64,000 bases of DNA from Maratus speciosus. Lineage: Eukaryota > Arthropoda > Arachnida > Araneae > Salticidae. The position numbers and the translations under genes were made by a program. Shown here in pieces: positions 48,996-59,917 of this stretch. The stretch's first letter is position 1. Each line of letters begins with the position of its first letter. Location of the stretch: positions 256,381,333 through 256,445,332 of the forward strand of contig OZ010793.1 in the NCBI GenBank assembly GCA_963932465.1, in the 5' to 3' direction. The notes beneath the pieces were generated by a model, which was given only the letters and a program-made list of their open reading frames with translations, searched no databases and was not told where the DNA came from.

Positions 48996-50669
48996 TTTGG
49001 CACGGTTCATACTCGCGTTTTTGTTGTATTACATCCATTCCCGCTAATCCCCCCCCCCCCTCTATTAAAAATGTCAACAAATTTTAATGCATATTTGCAT
49101 CGATCACAGAGATAATAAAATTCACTGCTGAAAAAGCGGAATTCCGCGTTTTCGCGGAAAAGTAACATGTCTGGAAAAAGTAGCCAAGATTCGCTGTAGA
49201 GACGGACCTCGGCTATCCAATGCAAAAAAAAATATTTAAAAATGTCGAAATGCAAACGAGATATTAGAAAAATCCCTCCCCATAGGATTAGCATTAGCCC
49301 GTGAGTGTCTTCGCCGGCAGGGACAGGACCCTTAAAGAGAATTTAAAAAAGTAACTTAAGATATCAAATGGAATAACAGAGATTGCAAAAATTGAGTGCT
49401 AGTTATAGCATTTCAATAATACCAATCAATCTTTTCTGTTAGTTGCTGAATCTAATGGCCAAAAATGTTAAACTTGGACACTTGGAGTTATCACTCAGAA
49501 AACAAAATAACCAGAAGTATTTGGATATTTAAAAATAATAATAATAATAACAACCACAGAATAATATATTATATTCATGAAACTGCATCAAACATTTATT
49601 GATTGATTATTATATTATTAATCAAAGGATTCTAAATACGATTTTCAGGTATCAATGTTTCACTGTGTAGAGCAGTTTACTTTGAACATAAGACATAGCT
49701 GTTACTAATAATGTTTAAATTAGAAATGATTTCAATTTTCTATATAATTGAATGTAATTATTTAATTTAAATATTTTCAAAAGTTATATTACTTACATAA
49801 TATCCAAAAATGTTTATTTTATCAACAGATATGCATCTGTATGCAATAGGAAATTATATTTAAAAAAACCCGGTTTAAACCAAAAAAACCTGGTTTAAAC
49901 CAAATAAACTGGTTTTTTTTTTGGTTTTTTACAAAAAAAACCTGGTTTTTTTCCAACCCTGGTTTTCAACAACACTCAAATGAACAAAACCCAAGATTGT
50001 GAAGAATGTTAATTAGGTATTTTGATCTGTAAATATGGTGACGCTGAACAGACAGACCAAATTGTAGCGGACATAGTACTGCTCCAGAACAGATAGCTTG
50101 CATAACGGTCTGACCAACAGCACTGACAAATTTTTGTGGACATCTCCTTTTGCACAAATAATTTTGACAATAGCAATTTCAAGCTACTAGGTATGCAATC
50201 CAAAGTGCTTTCCTCCGTTAGGTCATTACGTACGTAATGGAGACTCATGAACTTTAGAGGTGTTGACTTTTGTTGGTAACTTTAAAGAATTTCATTTTCT
50301 GTCCCATACAGAATTACGATATCTGACTTCCTTTTTTACCCGTATTATAATACTTTCCCCATAGTGTTTGTTCTAAAAGTTTTCTCTTTATGTTCCTTCG
50401 TTCGTACGCATTGCTCTGGCTTCCTTCAATATATTCTTCCATTTTAGAAAAGAAATCACCAATAACTATTTGCCCTTCGTCATTGCCTTCAAGATATTCA
50501 CAGGTACGAAGGAATGCTTGGTATTGCTCTTCATTAGTTGGTCGTCCTTTTCCTGACGATCTATTGTAAGAGCAATATTCGCGAGTAATATTTCTTTCTC
50601 TATGAAAATTTGTACTACATGATTTATGATAGACACAATCTGCAGCAACAAGATCACCTGAGTAATAAG

Positions 50670-51696
50670 CAGACCTGCCAACCTTTGAAAATGAGAAATC
50701 GTAGCACACAAAATTTGAATTAATCTGAAGGTTGGTTGGTTAGTTTTTCATGTTACACAGCCATCTTTTGACATTTGTAAAAGGAGTAAGGTTTCAGTTT
50801 CGACTCAATATAGTAATTTTTTTCCTCTGAAAATTATTACACGATTTTTCGAGCTTCTTTTCATTTCACAGCGTTTTTTTTTTGCATTTGTAAAAGAGTC
50901 AGGTTCCAATTTTTTAGCCCAGTGCAGTAAATTTTGACGAAATTTGCGATTTTTTTCCCGCGATCATTTCAGGATACTCACAATTTTTTTCCCCACAATC
51001 GTAATTCCCCTTTTTCTATCACGATTCTTTGTTGAAATCTGCACTTTTTAACCATGAAATTTGACTAAATTCGCGTATTTTACCGCGATCCTTTGACGAA
51101 TTTTGCTTTTTTTACCACGATTCTTTGACGAAATTAGCGTTTTCTTTCTGCAATCTTTCGGTAAAATTTGCGTTTTCTTACTGATCTTTCGATGAAATTT
51201 GCATTTTCTTACTGATCTTTTGATGAAATTCACGCTTTCTTTCTGTGATATTTTGACAAAATTCACATTTTTATCACAATCCTTTGACAAAATTTATTTT
51301 CTTCTGCGGACAATTGATGAAATTGATTTGTTTACACAGTCATTTGTCGAAATTCGCGATAGTTTATCGCAAATCTTGCGATTTTGCACACTATTTCAAA
51401 CCTTGCCCCTCAAAGGACCCCCCCCCCCCTTTCCAGAAATTTTTTAATGACCGAATTTTCGGATTAATGGACAATTTTTTAAAACTTTCGGAAATTAATA
51501 CTTTGAAATTTTGTAAATCTCGGAACAGAATCACTACTGAAAATATGCTGTTCGGGATAAAAATCACAACTAGAAACAAAAAGTGTGTTTGTGTTTTTTG
51601 CAAAAAATCGTAGTTTAAGACCGATTTTCGTAGCATCGTAGTTTATAGGTCCAAATCGTAGCAACTACGACTTTTTCGTAGCAGTTGGCAGGTCTG
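50670..51696. mobile_element. Inverted-repeat element carrying array 5
   Basis: Its ends CAGACCTGCCAAC and GTTGGCAGGTCTG are perfect inverted repeats. Next to them come AATCGTAGC and GCTACGA words. AATAAG flanks both sides (50664-50669, 51697-51702). Removing the element and one AATAAG restores the pseudogene frame (RSRLAYYSGDLVAADC), which fixes the duplication at 6 bp. A 6-bp duplication does not fit canonical hAT (8) or piggyBac (4). Confidence 0.85.
50930..51375 (+). repeat. Minisatellite array 5
   Basis: About 14 units such as TTTGACGAAATTAGCGTTTT plus CTTTCTGCAATC. It is followed by a C-run (51420-51429), GACCGAATTTTCGGATT and GGAACAGAATCACTACTG, a block shared with the end of array 3. 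Confidence 0.92.
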
Positions 51697-52433
51697 AATA
51701 AGCCAATCGGCTTCTTACCCTCAATAACCATCCATCACAGCGGCATTCACAGCATTTCTTTATGGCCACAGAATATTGTGCAGTTCTTACCTTCACATAT
51801 TCTGATTGAGGTTTATGTTTAGAAGAAAAGTCTAAAAATTTTTCACAAAATAAACAGTGAGAAGCACTAGTAACTAGACTTTCAATTAAGCGAATACTTT
51901 TCCTTGGTATTTCTCTACAGCTAGCTTTCTGCTTTGTAATTCCAATGCTCTTTTTATCAGTAAATGCCGTCTGATACAAAACATGGACACTTATTGCAGC
52001 AGTTGCAACTACAACGCTTTTATGGCTTCGGCTGGCTTAATTCATATCGTCTGCTCCCTTTTGAGAAATTTTAACTGATGTGTCTTTTTCACAAATCACA
52101 CGAAATTCTGTACTGTCCATTTTTCAGGAAATTCAGTCTGAACCAAAATAAAACTCACATTAATTGTTAAAATACCATAAATCAAACAAATTCAGGAATT
52201 AATAACAACATAACGTGAAAAGACATATCGCTCAGTCAGCGATTTTTAAATCCGTTTTTAAGGGTGTTCCCGTGCTCGGATTTTGTCTGATTTTGGTAAT
52301 ATTTCTCGGTAATGGTTACTTATTCAAAATCAGTTAACAGAGCTTCTATTACAATTTTGTTCGGGTTGAAGGTGTATTTATTGTAACTTGCCTGGACTAA
52401 TAGACTAGTTCTTCTTTCACAGGTTTTACATTA

Positions 52434-53116
52434 CTATCGACCGAAAATTCAGTTTCATTTTCGGCTCAAAAACTGAGTCCACTGGAAATTCGGCCAGACC
52501 AAATCTATCTATATTGGAAAAATTTTACTTCTTCCTTCAGAAATTTTCAACATTACTCATTGATTTGAACTATTTTGGCTCAAATGAGACATTCTTTATT
52601 TATTGCTGTGAACTTCACTGTTTATAATTATCAGTCATGACTGACTCAAGACGTGAGTCCAAATTATAAAGCAAGAAATGGTATATGCCTAAACTTTGAA
52701 GACGCTTTCCACATGCTTATTAAAAGCTGCAGACAGTAATAGAAAACTTTTAGTTTGAAACTGCAGAAGCAGAAGTGTTTCGAATACTCTTTGAGAAAGT
52801 TCTAGTATAACAGATGATGATTTACAAAAATCATTATAAAAGAAATCCAGGTGTATCTATGTAAAACTTTTTTTAATTAGATGAAATTCATATAATTAGA
52901 AAATCATTCTGTGTTGGTGATGAATTACATTTTATTTTGTATGAAAAAGTTTTGGTCAGAGGCACCTTGGGCCACATGTACAATTAATTAATAATTATGT
53001 ATATTCATGTATGTATTAAAATTACTTTTTTCTTTTTTTAAATATATATTTTCGTTTTCGGCCGAAAATAGGAAGATTACTGAAATTTGGTTTTAAAAAT
53101 CTGTTTCGGTCGATCC
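52434..53116. mobile_element. hAT-like remnant with ATCGACCGAAAA ends
   Basis: CTATCGACCGAAAATTCAG at the left and TTTCGGTCGATCC at the right are inverted. Both are followed by TTTCGGC/GCCGAAA words. No clean 8-bp duplication and no transposase frame. The 300 bp before it (52130-52430) show nothing recognisable. Confidence 0.5.
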
Positions 53117-54707
53117 TTATTAATGTATATACATTAATGTATGCGGTACAGAAATCGATGATGTTTGTATAACGGAGGATTGCAACAAAATTGTAAACAA
53201 GCGAAACTTACAATGTTACTGTGCTGATTTCTTTCTCTTTTATTTTTTGCTGTTGCTGTAACACTTCAAAATATAGTAAAACCTGCTAAGATTCCCACAG
53301 GGCCGGAAAAGAAACTAATTTCAGACAGGTTTACAGCAGGTAAGCTGCCCTTGCCCTAGAAAATGTTTTGTAATCAGAAATACAGTTAATTGGCTTATTT
53401 TAGTGTGCAATAGTTTTCATTGCTTTAAACAGAGTTGTCAAATATTCAAAATATTCTTTTTGATCATTTTAGTTTTCCTGTTTGATACCAATCTTGGCTA
53501 TGGATCTAATTACGAAATATTAGCTACAGTCCCTTATAACAGTATATACTTTTTTTTGTCAGGTTCACGAAAAAAAATTTTTTATGGCAGGATTCCATTA
53601 TTAGCAACTTTTATTTAAAAAAATTTTATTGGATTGCTACAAATGCTGAAAAGAGAGCTTTGTGCATAATTGAAGATCATGAACAGTTTGAAGAAAAAAA
53701 AGTGAAAGCATAATTAATCAGACAAATAACAGTGTTTGCGATAAAGTTTAGGCAAGCTTATAAATAGGTTTAACAATATTGTCATGTAAGCAAATTAGGT
53801 GCAATTAAAGCTGAAATATAGATGGATATATGCATGGGTGGGGGATTACACCATTCTACTTGCCAATGGAGAGTGAATTTTCTGACACAGTGAGTGAATT
53901 TTTAGGCTTAAAAACCACAGGCAGCTTCTTAAAAGCTACAGATTTTGCATCTCTCCTAATTGTCCCAATATAAAGATAGCACCAAGTTCTATTTTACATT
54001 AAACTTTCCTCTGTTGTATATTTCTTAAATTTACACATAAATATATATATGGAAAAAATTAAGAAAATGCTTGCGCGAAAATGCATTATAGTAATGAATT
54101 ACTTTTGCAGTCACATAAATTTTATTATAACAAATTTCAACTCTATGTTATATCTTGTGGGCTGGTAAGTAAGATTTTCTGAAAATTACCCATCCCTGAG
54201 GAGGAAGGACATAATGGAGGAATTCTGAGTGAAGTTTGGAGTGTGTTCCATGTTTTATATTGGATAGATTAATAAAATGGAAGCAAGAAATACATGATAC
54301 TATGTGCACCTATTATTTTTAGTCTATTACTTTTCATAATTTTGAGAAATAAATGTTGATAATCTATAACAGGGTTGGCAAAGTGGACCCAGCCCACAAA
54401 AACCCATAAAGGTTTTTCTGGGTGGGTCCTCCAACAAAAACCCACCTGGGTTTTTGCTAAAAATCATTTCTGAGTCTGCAAATCCTCCCTATAGTATTTA
54501 GAAATACAAAATACAAGTTTACCTTTTAAGCCCAAAACCTAGGTGGTTTCTTTTATCAAAATTACATAAAAATAAATAAATAAAAATCAGTTGTACTTGT
54601 GTTAATCAGGTGGTAGTTTATTTCAGAATATTTATTTTTTTAAATTTTTCAAATAATTTACACAATGCAATATATTTAAAATAATTATAAATGATCTTTT
54701 TTATAGT

Positions 54708-55058
54708 TTACCAAACAAAATCACATTCACTTTGATTTTTATGGTAATATTTAGAAATCTTTACTAGTTTTTCACACTGCTCTGAGCCTAGTCTGTTCCG
54801 CAATTTAGACCATATGAATTCAAATGTAAAGAAAATCCTCTTGATGGAAGCAGAGCTAGATAGAGATTGGAAAAAACTACAAAAATCACAATCTAGCTTG
54901 TTATTTTTCTGTACGTTTTCTTTCATAATTTCCCACCCTTTTGAAGCTGAAAATTGTGACACAATATTTTCTGAGAAAGATTTAGGAAAATAGTCAATGT
55001 CTTTAATTTTAAATGCCAATATTGCAGGTGACCACTCTGAATGATACTGGATTACCAA
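54708..55058 (-). pseudogene. hAT transposase C-terminal remnant
   Basis: The 116-residue frame includes FFQSLSSSASIKRIFFTFEF, then IWSKLRNRLGSEQCEKLVKI. This is the hAT dimerisation motif (S-S-A-x-x-E-R-x-F-S...K-R-N-R-L). The usual Glu of the A-x-x-E-R core reads Lys here (ASIKRIF). Upstream parts of the transposase are missing or replaced by the nested pogo-like element, so this is a remnant, but it identifies its host element as hAT. Confidence 0.82.
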
Positions 55059-55410
55059 GCTTCAACTTCTTCCTCTTCCCTTGAATTAAGCCTTTCCCTT
55101 CTAAACTTTGCATCCATTATATTAGCTAAAATATGCTCAGGCCCGATAACCTGTTTGTAGCGTTTCAGTATAACTTCCTTGTGTCCCTGCTATACGGTGC
55201 CATAGGCAGCGGGGATCCGGTTTGAGGTTCGTTCGCTTCGAGATTTCATATTATTAGGGATCCCTCTAGCGGGTGAAGCCAGCTAGTTTAATTATTATAG
55301 TTACTAATTATTATACTTAGTACAAAAATAAAAATTAATTATTCATTATGACAACTAAAATGTATTTAAAAAGAGATAAGATAAGAACTAACTTTTATCA
55401 CTTAATAGTA

Positions 55411-56275
55411 CCGTGTTTACTTGCGTAATATACACACTTTTTTTGCCAATTTTTCATTGTGAAAGTCTAGGTGCGACTATTATGCAGGGAAATCTACTAC
55501 ACAATATTGTACACTCTAATGCTAAAACATCACTGGTATAAAAAAACACATTATAATAAAATTAGTAACTTACCAAATGTTTCCAGATTATGTGCTGTTT
55601 ATTAAATATCATTTTTCTTTTTATGGTAACATCTTTATAGACGTAAAATTTACAAATAATCTTTGTGAAAATATTGACAAAAAATTCTGATAATAAATCA
55701 CTTTCACTGAATGTATCAGTATCACTATTGTAATGTGAATTGGTGTCTGAAAAATCTCCGTCATTCCACAAAATGTCATCTTCGCTTCCATCCAAAGCAT
55801 CGGAGATACCGTCTTCTTAAAACGTTTTGAAATTATATCGATTATTATTAAAGTCAAGCTTTGTAATATCAAAGATGTTAGTTCCAGGAATGGCTACCTT
55901 ACTTTTCCACTGGGAGTTTTTCTTTGTTCCCACTGACCATCCAATCTCCATATACTCATCTTATACTGTCTTTAAATGGTTTGTTAACCGATACGACCAA
56001 TGGTTGCAGAATCAATGTGAGTCCTTCAGAAATTATCAGAAGATCTGTTTTGCCTTCTGAAAGGTCCTTCTTTACATCATCAAAAAGATGTCCTCGGAAG
56101 CTATTAAGTACCAGCATGGCTGGTTTTTTTTAATAATGATCCAGACCTATTTTTCCAAACATTGCGAACCCAATCTTTCATCATTTTTTCATCCCTTCAA
56201 TTTATGCGAAGAAAATATTTTGATGATTTTTTCTGCTTCAAATCGGGGGTGCGACTATTACACGAGTAAACACGG
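55411..56275. mobile_element. Pogo/Tigger-like element nested in the hAT
   Basis: The ends CCGTGTTTACTTGCGTAATA and TATTACACGAGTAAACACGG are inverted and flanked by TA (55409-55410, 56276-56277). The AGGTGCGACTATTA / GGGTGCGACTATTA words adjoin them. 865 bp, internally deleted, with a transposase remnant on the minus strand. Confidence 0.88.
55840..56200 (-). pseudogene. Pogo/Tigger DDE transposase remnant
   Basis: Minus-strand frames read VLNSFRGHLFDDVKKDLSEG, then LIISEGLTLILQPL and VNKPFK. These are the DDE-domain stretches of pogo/Tigger transposases (x-x-SFRGH...G-x-T-x-x-L-Q-P-L-D-V-x-x-N-K-P-F-K). The expected catalytic Asp of the L-Q-P-L-D motif appears changed and there are in-frame stops, so it is dead. 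Confidence 0.75.
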
Positions 56276-57737
56276 TATTCAGTTTAATTAAATAGTAATA
56301 TTATCATTACTATTAATAATATTTAATAATAGTATTAATAATAATTAATATTAATAGTATTAATATTATTTTATAATATCAGTGAATAAATTTATTAACT
56401 GATATTATAAATAATATTAACTAGTAATAAATAGATCAAATGTAATTAAAAAACTTTATAATAAATATATTTTTAAATGAGTAGAGTACACACATATATT
56501 ATATAAATATACAGAAAAATAACTAAAACCCACAAAAACCCGGGTGGGTTGGGTTTTTGCCAACCCTGATCTATAATAATAAAGATAAGTATAAAGGCAG
56601 AAAGTATTTGTCTGTCTGCTATGGCTAAAGAAATCTACATAAATTCATACCAATAGACCAATGCAAAGCTTTTGCACTGGAATCTTTGAGTTTGTTTTCT
56701 GATACATTTTTTATTATTAACTATGATTTTTTTTACATCAAACAACTTGTTTTAACAAAATATCAGTGTACTATGTCCAAAACCTGTTCAAAAACTTTTC
56801 GTATAACACCCTATTCATCGTTGTGCGTTTTGTATGTACATAGAAAAGGGGATGTTGACATCAGAAATAGTATATGAATGATGATACTTAACCTAAAAGT
56901 ATAATGAAAATTCAGTATGCAATGTCAGCTGGCATAAACCCTAATCAATGATACCTCATTCATTGTTGTATGCTACATTTTAGTTGAGAAAAAGCGATGT
57001 TGACAACAGAAATACTATATATAATAATGATATGTTTGTTTTAGTAGGAAGCTGCATGGAATCCTGTGTACTTAAGATGAAAAAGAGATGGAATCCTCAT
57101 TTACTGCATTTTATTTTGGAGATCTGGTATGTGCATTATTTCAGCGTTCTTTAATTTCAGTTTGAGAATTTTCTGTAAAGGCTTGACTAATTATCTGCAA
57201 GTCAGACATCACATCTAAAATATGCCATGTATTATCTTTTGACGGACACTGTATGTCTAAGTATAATAAATCTGCTATGGAAATAAGCGTTATTCAATGA
57301 ATCTTTACAGCAACCAATAACCATTTTTGATAGACAGATTTCAGGTAATAAAATGAGTTACCTAAATTGAAGAATAAGTTTTAATTTTATATTGGTTAAT
57401 TATACTTTTTATGTATGAATTCTTTTGTTTTTTCACATTTCTTTAAATAATGCTACTGTTTTAAAATTTTCAAAAATTGTCTTTAAAAGATGCATAATTG
57501 AATTTTAAATTGAATTAGATAATTTGAAAACATTTTAAAAGTTAATTGAAAAAATTATTGTATGCTCAAGATGCATGATTATATATATATCAATACAAAA
57601 ACCCTTAAAACTAATCTGCAATGCCCAATGCTTACTAACAAAATAAATAATCATATACATGTTTGATTATTTTCTACACAATCAATTGATGTCATGACCA
57701 AAGGGTTGTTCTGAGCGAATACTGTGTTGACTGGAGT

Positions 57738-57900
57738 GTCATTCAGATAGCTCAAATGGAAGAGCACTGGCAATCAAAACCAAAAATTTTGAATTTGAGT
57801 CCTAGCCTGGACATTTTCGATCAGATGGAAAAATAACTACTTGTTTGAATTAATCATCTAAATTATCACCATGACCACCCAAACTTACATTTCATCCCTC
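57738..57900 (+). mobile_element. tRNA-derived SINE-like sequence
   Basis: ATAGCTCAAATGGAAGAGC fits a degenerate pol III A box, and TTTGAGTCCTAGCCTGG, about 30 bp later, a degenerate B box with the 3' acceptor part. A non-tRNA tail follows. No intact cloverleaf forms, so this is a SINE head rather than a tRNA gene. Confidence 0.45.
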
Positions 57901-58108
57901 TTTTACTTTTTTTTGTTTTTATGAAAAAGCAGATAGTTATTATAAAGATATTTAATTTTTGCTTTATATTCTTAATTGTTTGAACTCTTGCATTGTAATA
58001 CACCAAAAGCCTTAAAATTTTTCAACATTGTATGAAATATGTTGAAATTGACGATTTGAAAAATTCTGAATTTTTTCTTCTCATAAATGCATGTAAAATA
58101 ATATTTTT

Positions 58109-59535
58109 ACTTTCTTCTATCTTGAACAGAAGAAAGTATTGTAATTGAAATTTTTTTTACTTCCAGTTTTCGATGGATTTACATGTTTTATGGATCAGAG
58201 ATCCCAAAAAACATGTTTATACAAAATGTCTGTCTGTCCATGTGCTGCCATTGTACCATCGAAAAGTGTATGAAGCTATGCATAGAATTCAGGGTTCGCA
58301 AAAACCTGGGTTTTTCTGAAAAAACCCAACCCACGTGGGTTTTTTTTGGGTTTTTTCATGAAAAACCCAATTTTCCCCGGGGAAATTCGGGTTTTTTCAA
58401 AAGTATAATGTATGCATAATTACATTATTGTATACTATATTTTCTATATATTATATAGGCTATACATAAAAAATACACTGTTCCCTTATATATAATATAA
58501 TTGTAATGCTATTTTACAAATTATAAAATGTATAAATTATATGAATTTAAATTAATTAAATGTCAGTGTTTCTCTCAAATTAGTTTTAAATATAATAGAA
58601 GATATAAAATTGTTAATTTGCTTTAAAATCAAATAATGAATAAAATATTAAAATTTAAAATATATAAGTAGGAAGAAAAAAAGGGGTAAACTAGTCGGAT
58701 GTGCCAATCCCAAATGCTTCTTCTATCTCATACATGTTAATAATTGAAAATTCGCTATCACAGTACCAAAATTAAATGACAATTTATGCCCATCATGAGG
58801 ATTGTAAAATATAGATTTGTGGAATGCATTTAACAAGGAGATATAAGTATCATCTGTTGTGTAATTTACAACAAAAGCTGATCAGTAACAGTTTATGTCA
58901 ACGTCTAACTGAATCTGAAGTTTGATGAAAATCCATGCATTATTAGTTCTTGAGATAAAGCTATTGCAAAAAGTGAGATAAATGTAGCGTCACTGTTGGG
59001 CGATATACACCAAAAACTAAAAAGCTCCAGTTTATATCAAGGTCTAACTGAATTTAAATTTTTATTCAATTCCGTACATTAGTTCTTGATAAGTGCTGAA
59101 ATTGGGGAAAATGCAGCATAGCAGCACTACCTGTTGGGCGATATGCAGCAAAATTTAATAAGCAACAACTTAAATTGTAACTGAATCTGAAGTTTTATGA
59201 AAATCCATGCATTAGTTCTTGAGATAAAGCTATTGCAAAAATTGAGATAAATGCAGCATAGCAGTGCCACCTGTTGGGCAGTATATACCAAAAACTAATC
59301 AGTACCAGTTTACATTAAGGCCTAACTCAATCTAAAGTTTTGTGAAATTCTGTGCATTAGTTCTTGAGAAAGAGCACCCACAAAAAAAATGTTCACATAC
59401 AGACAGACATTTTCTAAAAACCATCAAAAATCGTCTTCAGGACCTTTTTAAAAAGTATAAATCCATCATAAACTGGAAGTCGAAAATTTTCACGAATCCA
59501 ATACTTTCTTCTTGTAAAGGTAGAAGAAAGTAAAA
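58109..59535. repeat. TCTGTCTGTC-type repeat element with AGAAGAAAGTATTG ends
   Basis: The left part (58109-58289) has GAAGAAAGTATTG, TACTTCCAGTTTTCGATGG and CTGTCTGTCC. The right part ends, inverted, with the same words (59400-59535). A hAT-like end at 58290 interrupts the left part and its partner lies beyond the right end (59917), so two elements interleave. The interior 58890-59370 carries the tandem repeat listed next. Confidence 0.6.
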
Positions 59536-59917
59536 ATACATATTTTTTAATTCCATGAACATAGTTGATTTGAATTTCTTTTATAAAGAAATTCTTATGA
59601 TATAACCTTTACCTATAATTATGTACTAAGTATATTGCCTACTAGGTTCTATGTTAGTAAAGTATTTCAATGTGCTGGAATATATTTTTATTTTACTTCA
59701 GATGTGTATGTAATGGCTTTTATATATTAATTTTTTTTTTCAAGTTTAACTGAAATGACTTAAACTCATTAAATGTATATGTTGTTTAAATTTTTAAATT
59801 ATTTCTGATAATTGAAAAAACCCACATTATGGGTTTTTCAGTGGGCTTTTTCAAGTGGGCCCATTCTGAAAAAACCCACCGGGTTTTTTCGAACTGGGGC
59901 CAGCTTTGCGAACCCTG
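58290..59917. mobile_element. hAT-like element with CAGGGTTCGC ends
   Basis: It starts CAGGGTTCGCAAAAACC and ends CTTTGCGAACCCTG. Both sides are rich in AAAAAACCCAACCCACG/GGGTTTTTTC words, like the 54370 element. The flanking 8-mers (ATAGAATT and TAGCCAAA) do not match, so a later rearrangement is likely. Confidence 0.6.
58855..59400 (+). repeat. ~138-bp tandem repeat, about 3.5 units
   Basis: Units begin at about 58890, 59030, 59164 and 59306. Each has CAGTTTATRTCAA-like, TCTAACTGAATCTGAAG, GCATTAGTTCTTGAGATAA and GCAGCATAGCAG words. A single diverged unit occurs at 21530-21700. Confidence 0.75.

Larger units (their letters stand above)
48131..49331. mobile_element. TTAA-flanked element with ~170-bp inverted ends carrying array 4
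   Basis: It begins GGGTCCTGTCCCTGCCGGCG and ends with its inverse, CGCCGGCAGGGACAGGACCC. TTAA flanks it at 48127-48130 and 49332-49335. The inverted ends continue through ATTAGCATTAG, CGAAATGCAAACGAGATATT and GCCGAGGTCCCTCTCTACAG. Copy A of the host hAT shows the empty TTAA site. Piggybac-type insertion is inferred. It contains a palindrome (48294-48403) and array 4; no transposase. Confidence 0.93.
47609..49961. mobile_element. hAT MITE with GGTTTAAACC subterminal repeats, copy B
   Basis: It starts CAGGGTTGGCACAGTTT and ends GGTTTTTTTCCAACCCTG. It is collinear with copy A apart from a short duplication (TTTTTGTAATTCAATTGCTT, near 47740-47800) and the 1,205-bp TTAA insertion. After removing that insertion it is about 1,148 bp. 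Confidence 0.9.
46052..49969. mobile_element. Composite hAT unit: two hAT copies sharing one target duplication
   Basis: The outer ends are flanked by the identical 8-mer GTTTTCAA (46052-46059 and 49962-49969). The inner ends are flanked by different sequences (ATTTTGAC after 47128; GATTTTAG before 47609). Removing the whole unit plus one GTTTTCAA rejoins the pseudogene's frame (SVVENATLLLAADNVDHN). This indicates insertion of the two copies and the 480 bp between them as one piece. Confidence 0.75.
44700..52120 (-). pseudogene. Broken copy of a multi-copy animal protein family (zinc-finger-like N-terminus)
   Basis: Read on the minus strand from ATG 52120, the pieces join in order. MDSTEFRVICEKD and ISQKGADDMN come first, followed by a TAA where the family has Gln. 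Next is CLFCEKF...CCECRCDGW (51979-51703), a Cys-rich block. YYSGDLVAADCVYHKSC and NEEQYQAFLRTCEYLEGND follow (50663-50314), then a frameshifted GQTVMQAICSG...LQFGLSVQRHH (50150-49970). ADNVDHNICTLDGNNTFHDM leads into MGMIAVVTPKG (46051-45722), and LPIIDMSTADMTYIFSTL follows. VVTFDQPLFCK and MTGKAISREIRGHMLINAAL come next. Last is ILSIIAAAAHVNYLKSLYLH (45092-44799). I know this as a widespread, probably mobile-element-associated family of uncharacterised proteins in invertebrates; its function is unknown to me. Insertions at 46060-49961 and 50670-51696 split it, and several frameshifts disable it. Confidence 0.82.
54370..56568. mobile_element. hAT element with GGGTTTTTGCCAACCCTG ends
   Basis: It starts CAGGGTTGGCAAAGTGG, ends GGGTTTTTGCCAACCCTG, and is flanked by the perfect 8-bp duplication ATCTATAA at 54362-54369 and 56569-56576. 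AAACCCA/TGGGTTT words are repeated near both ends. It contains a hAT dimerisation-domain remnant on the minus strand and a nested pogo-like element. Confidence 0.93.
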
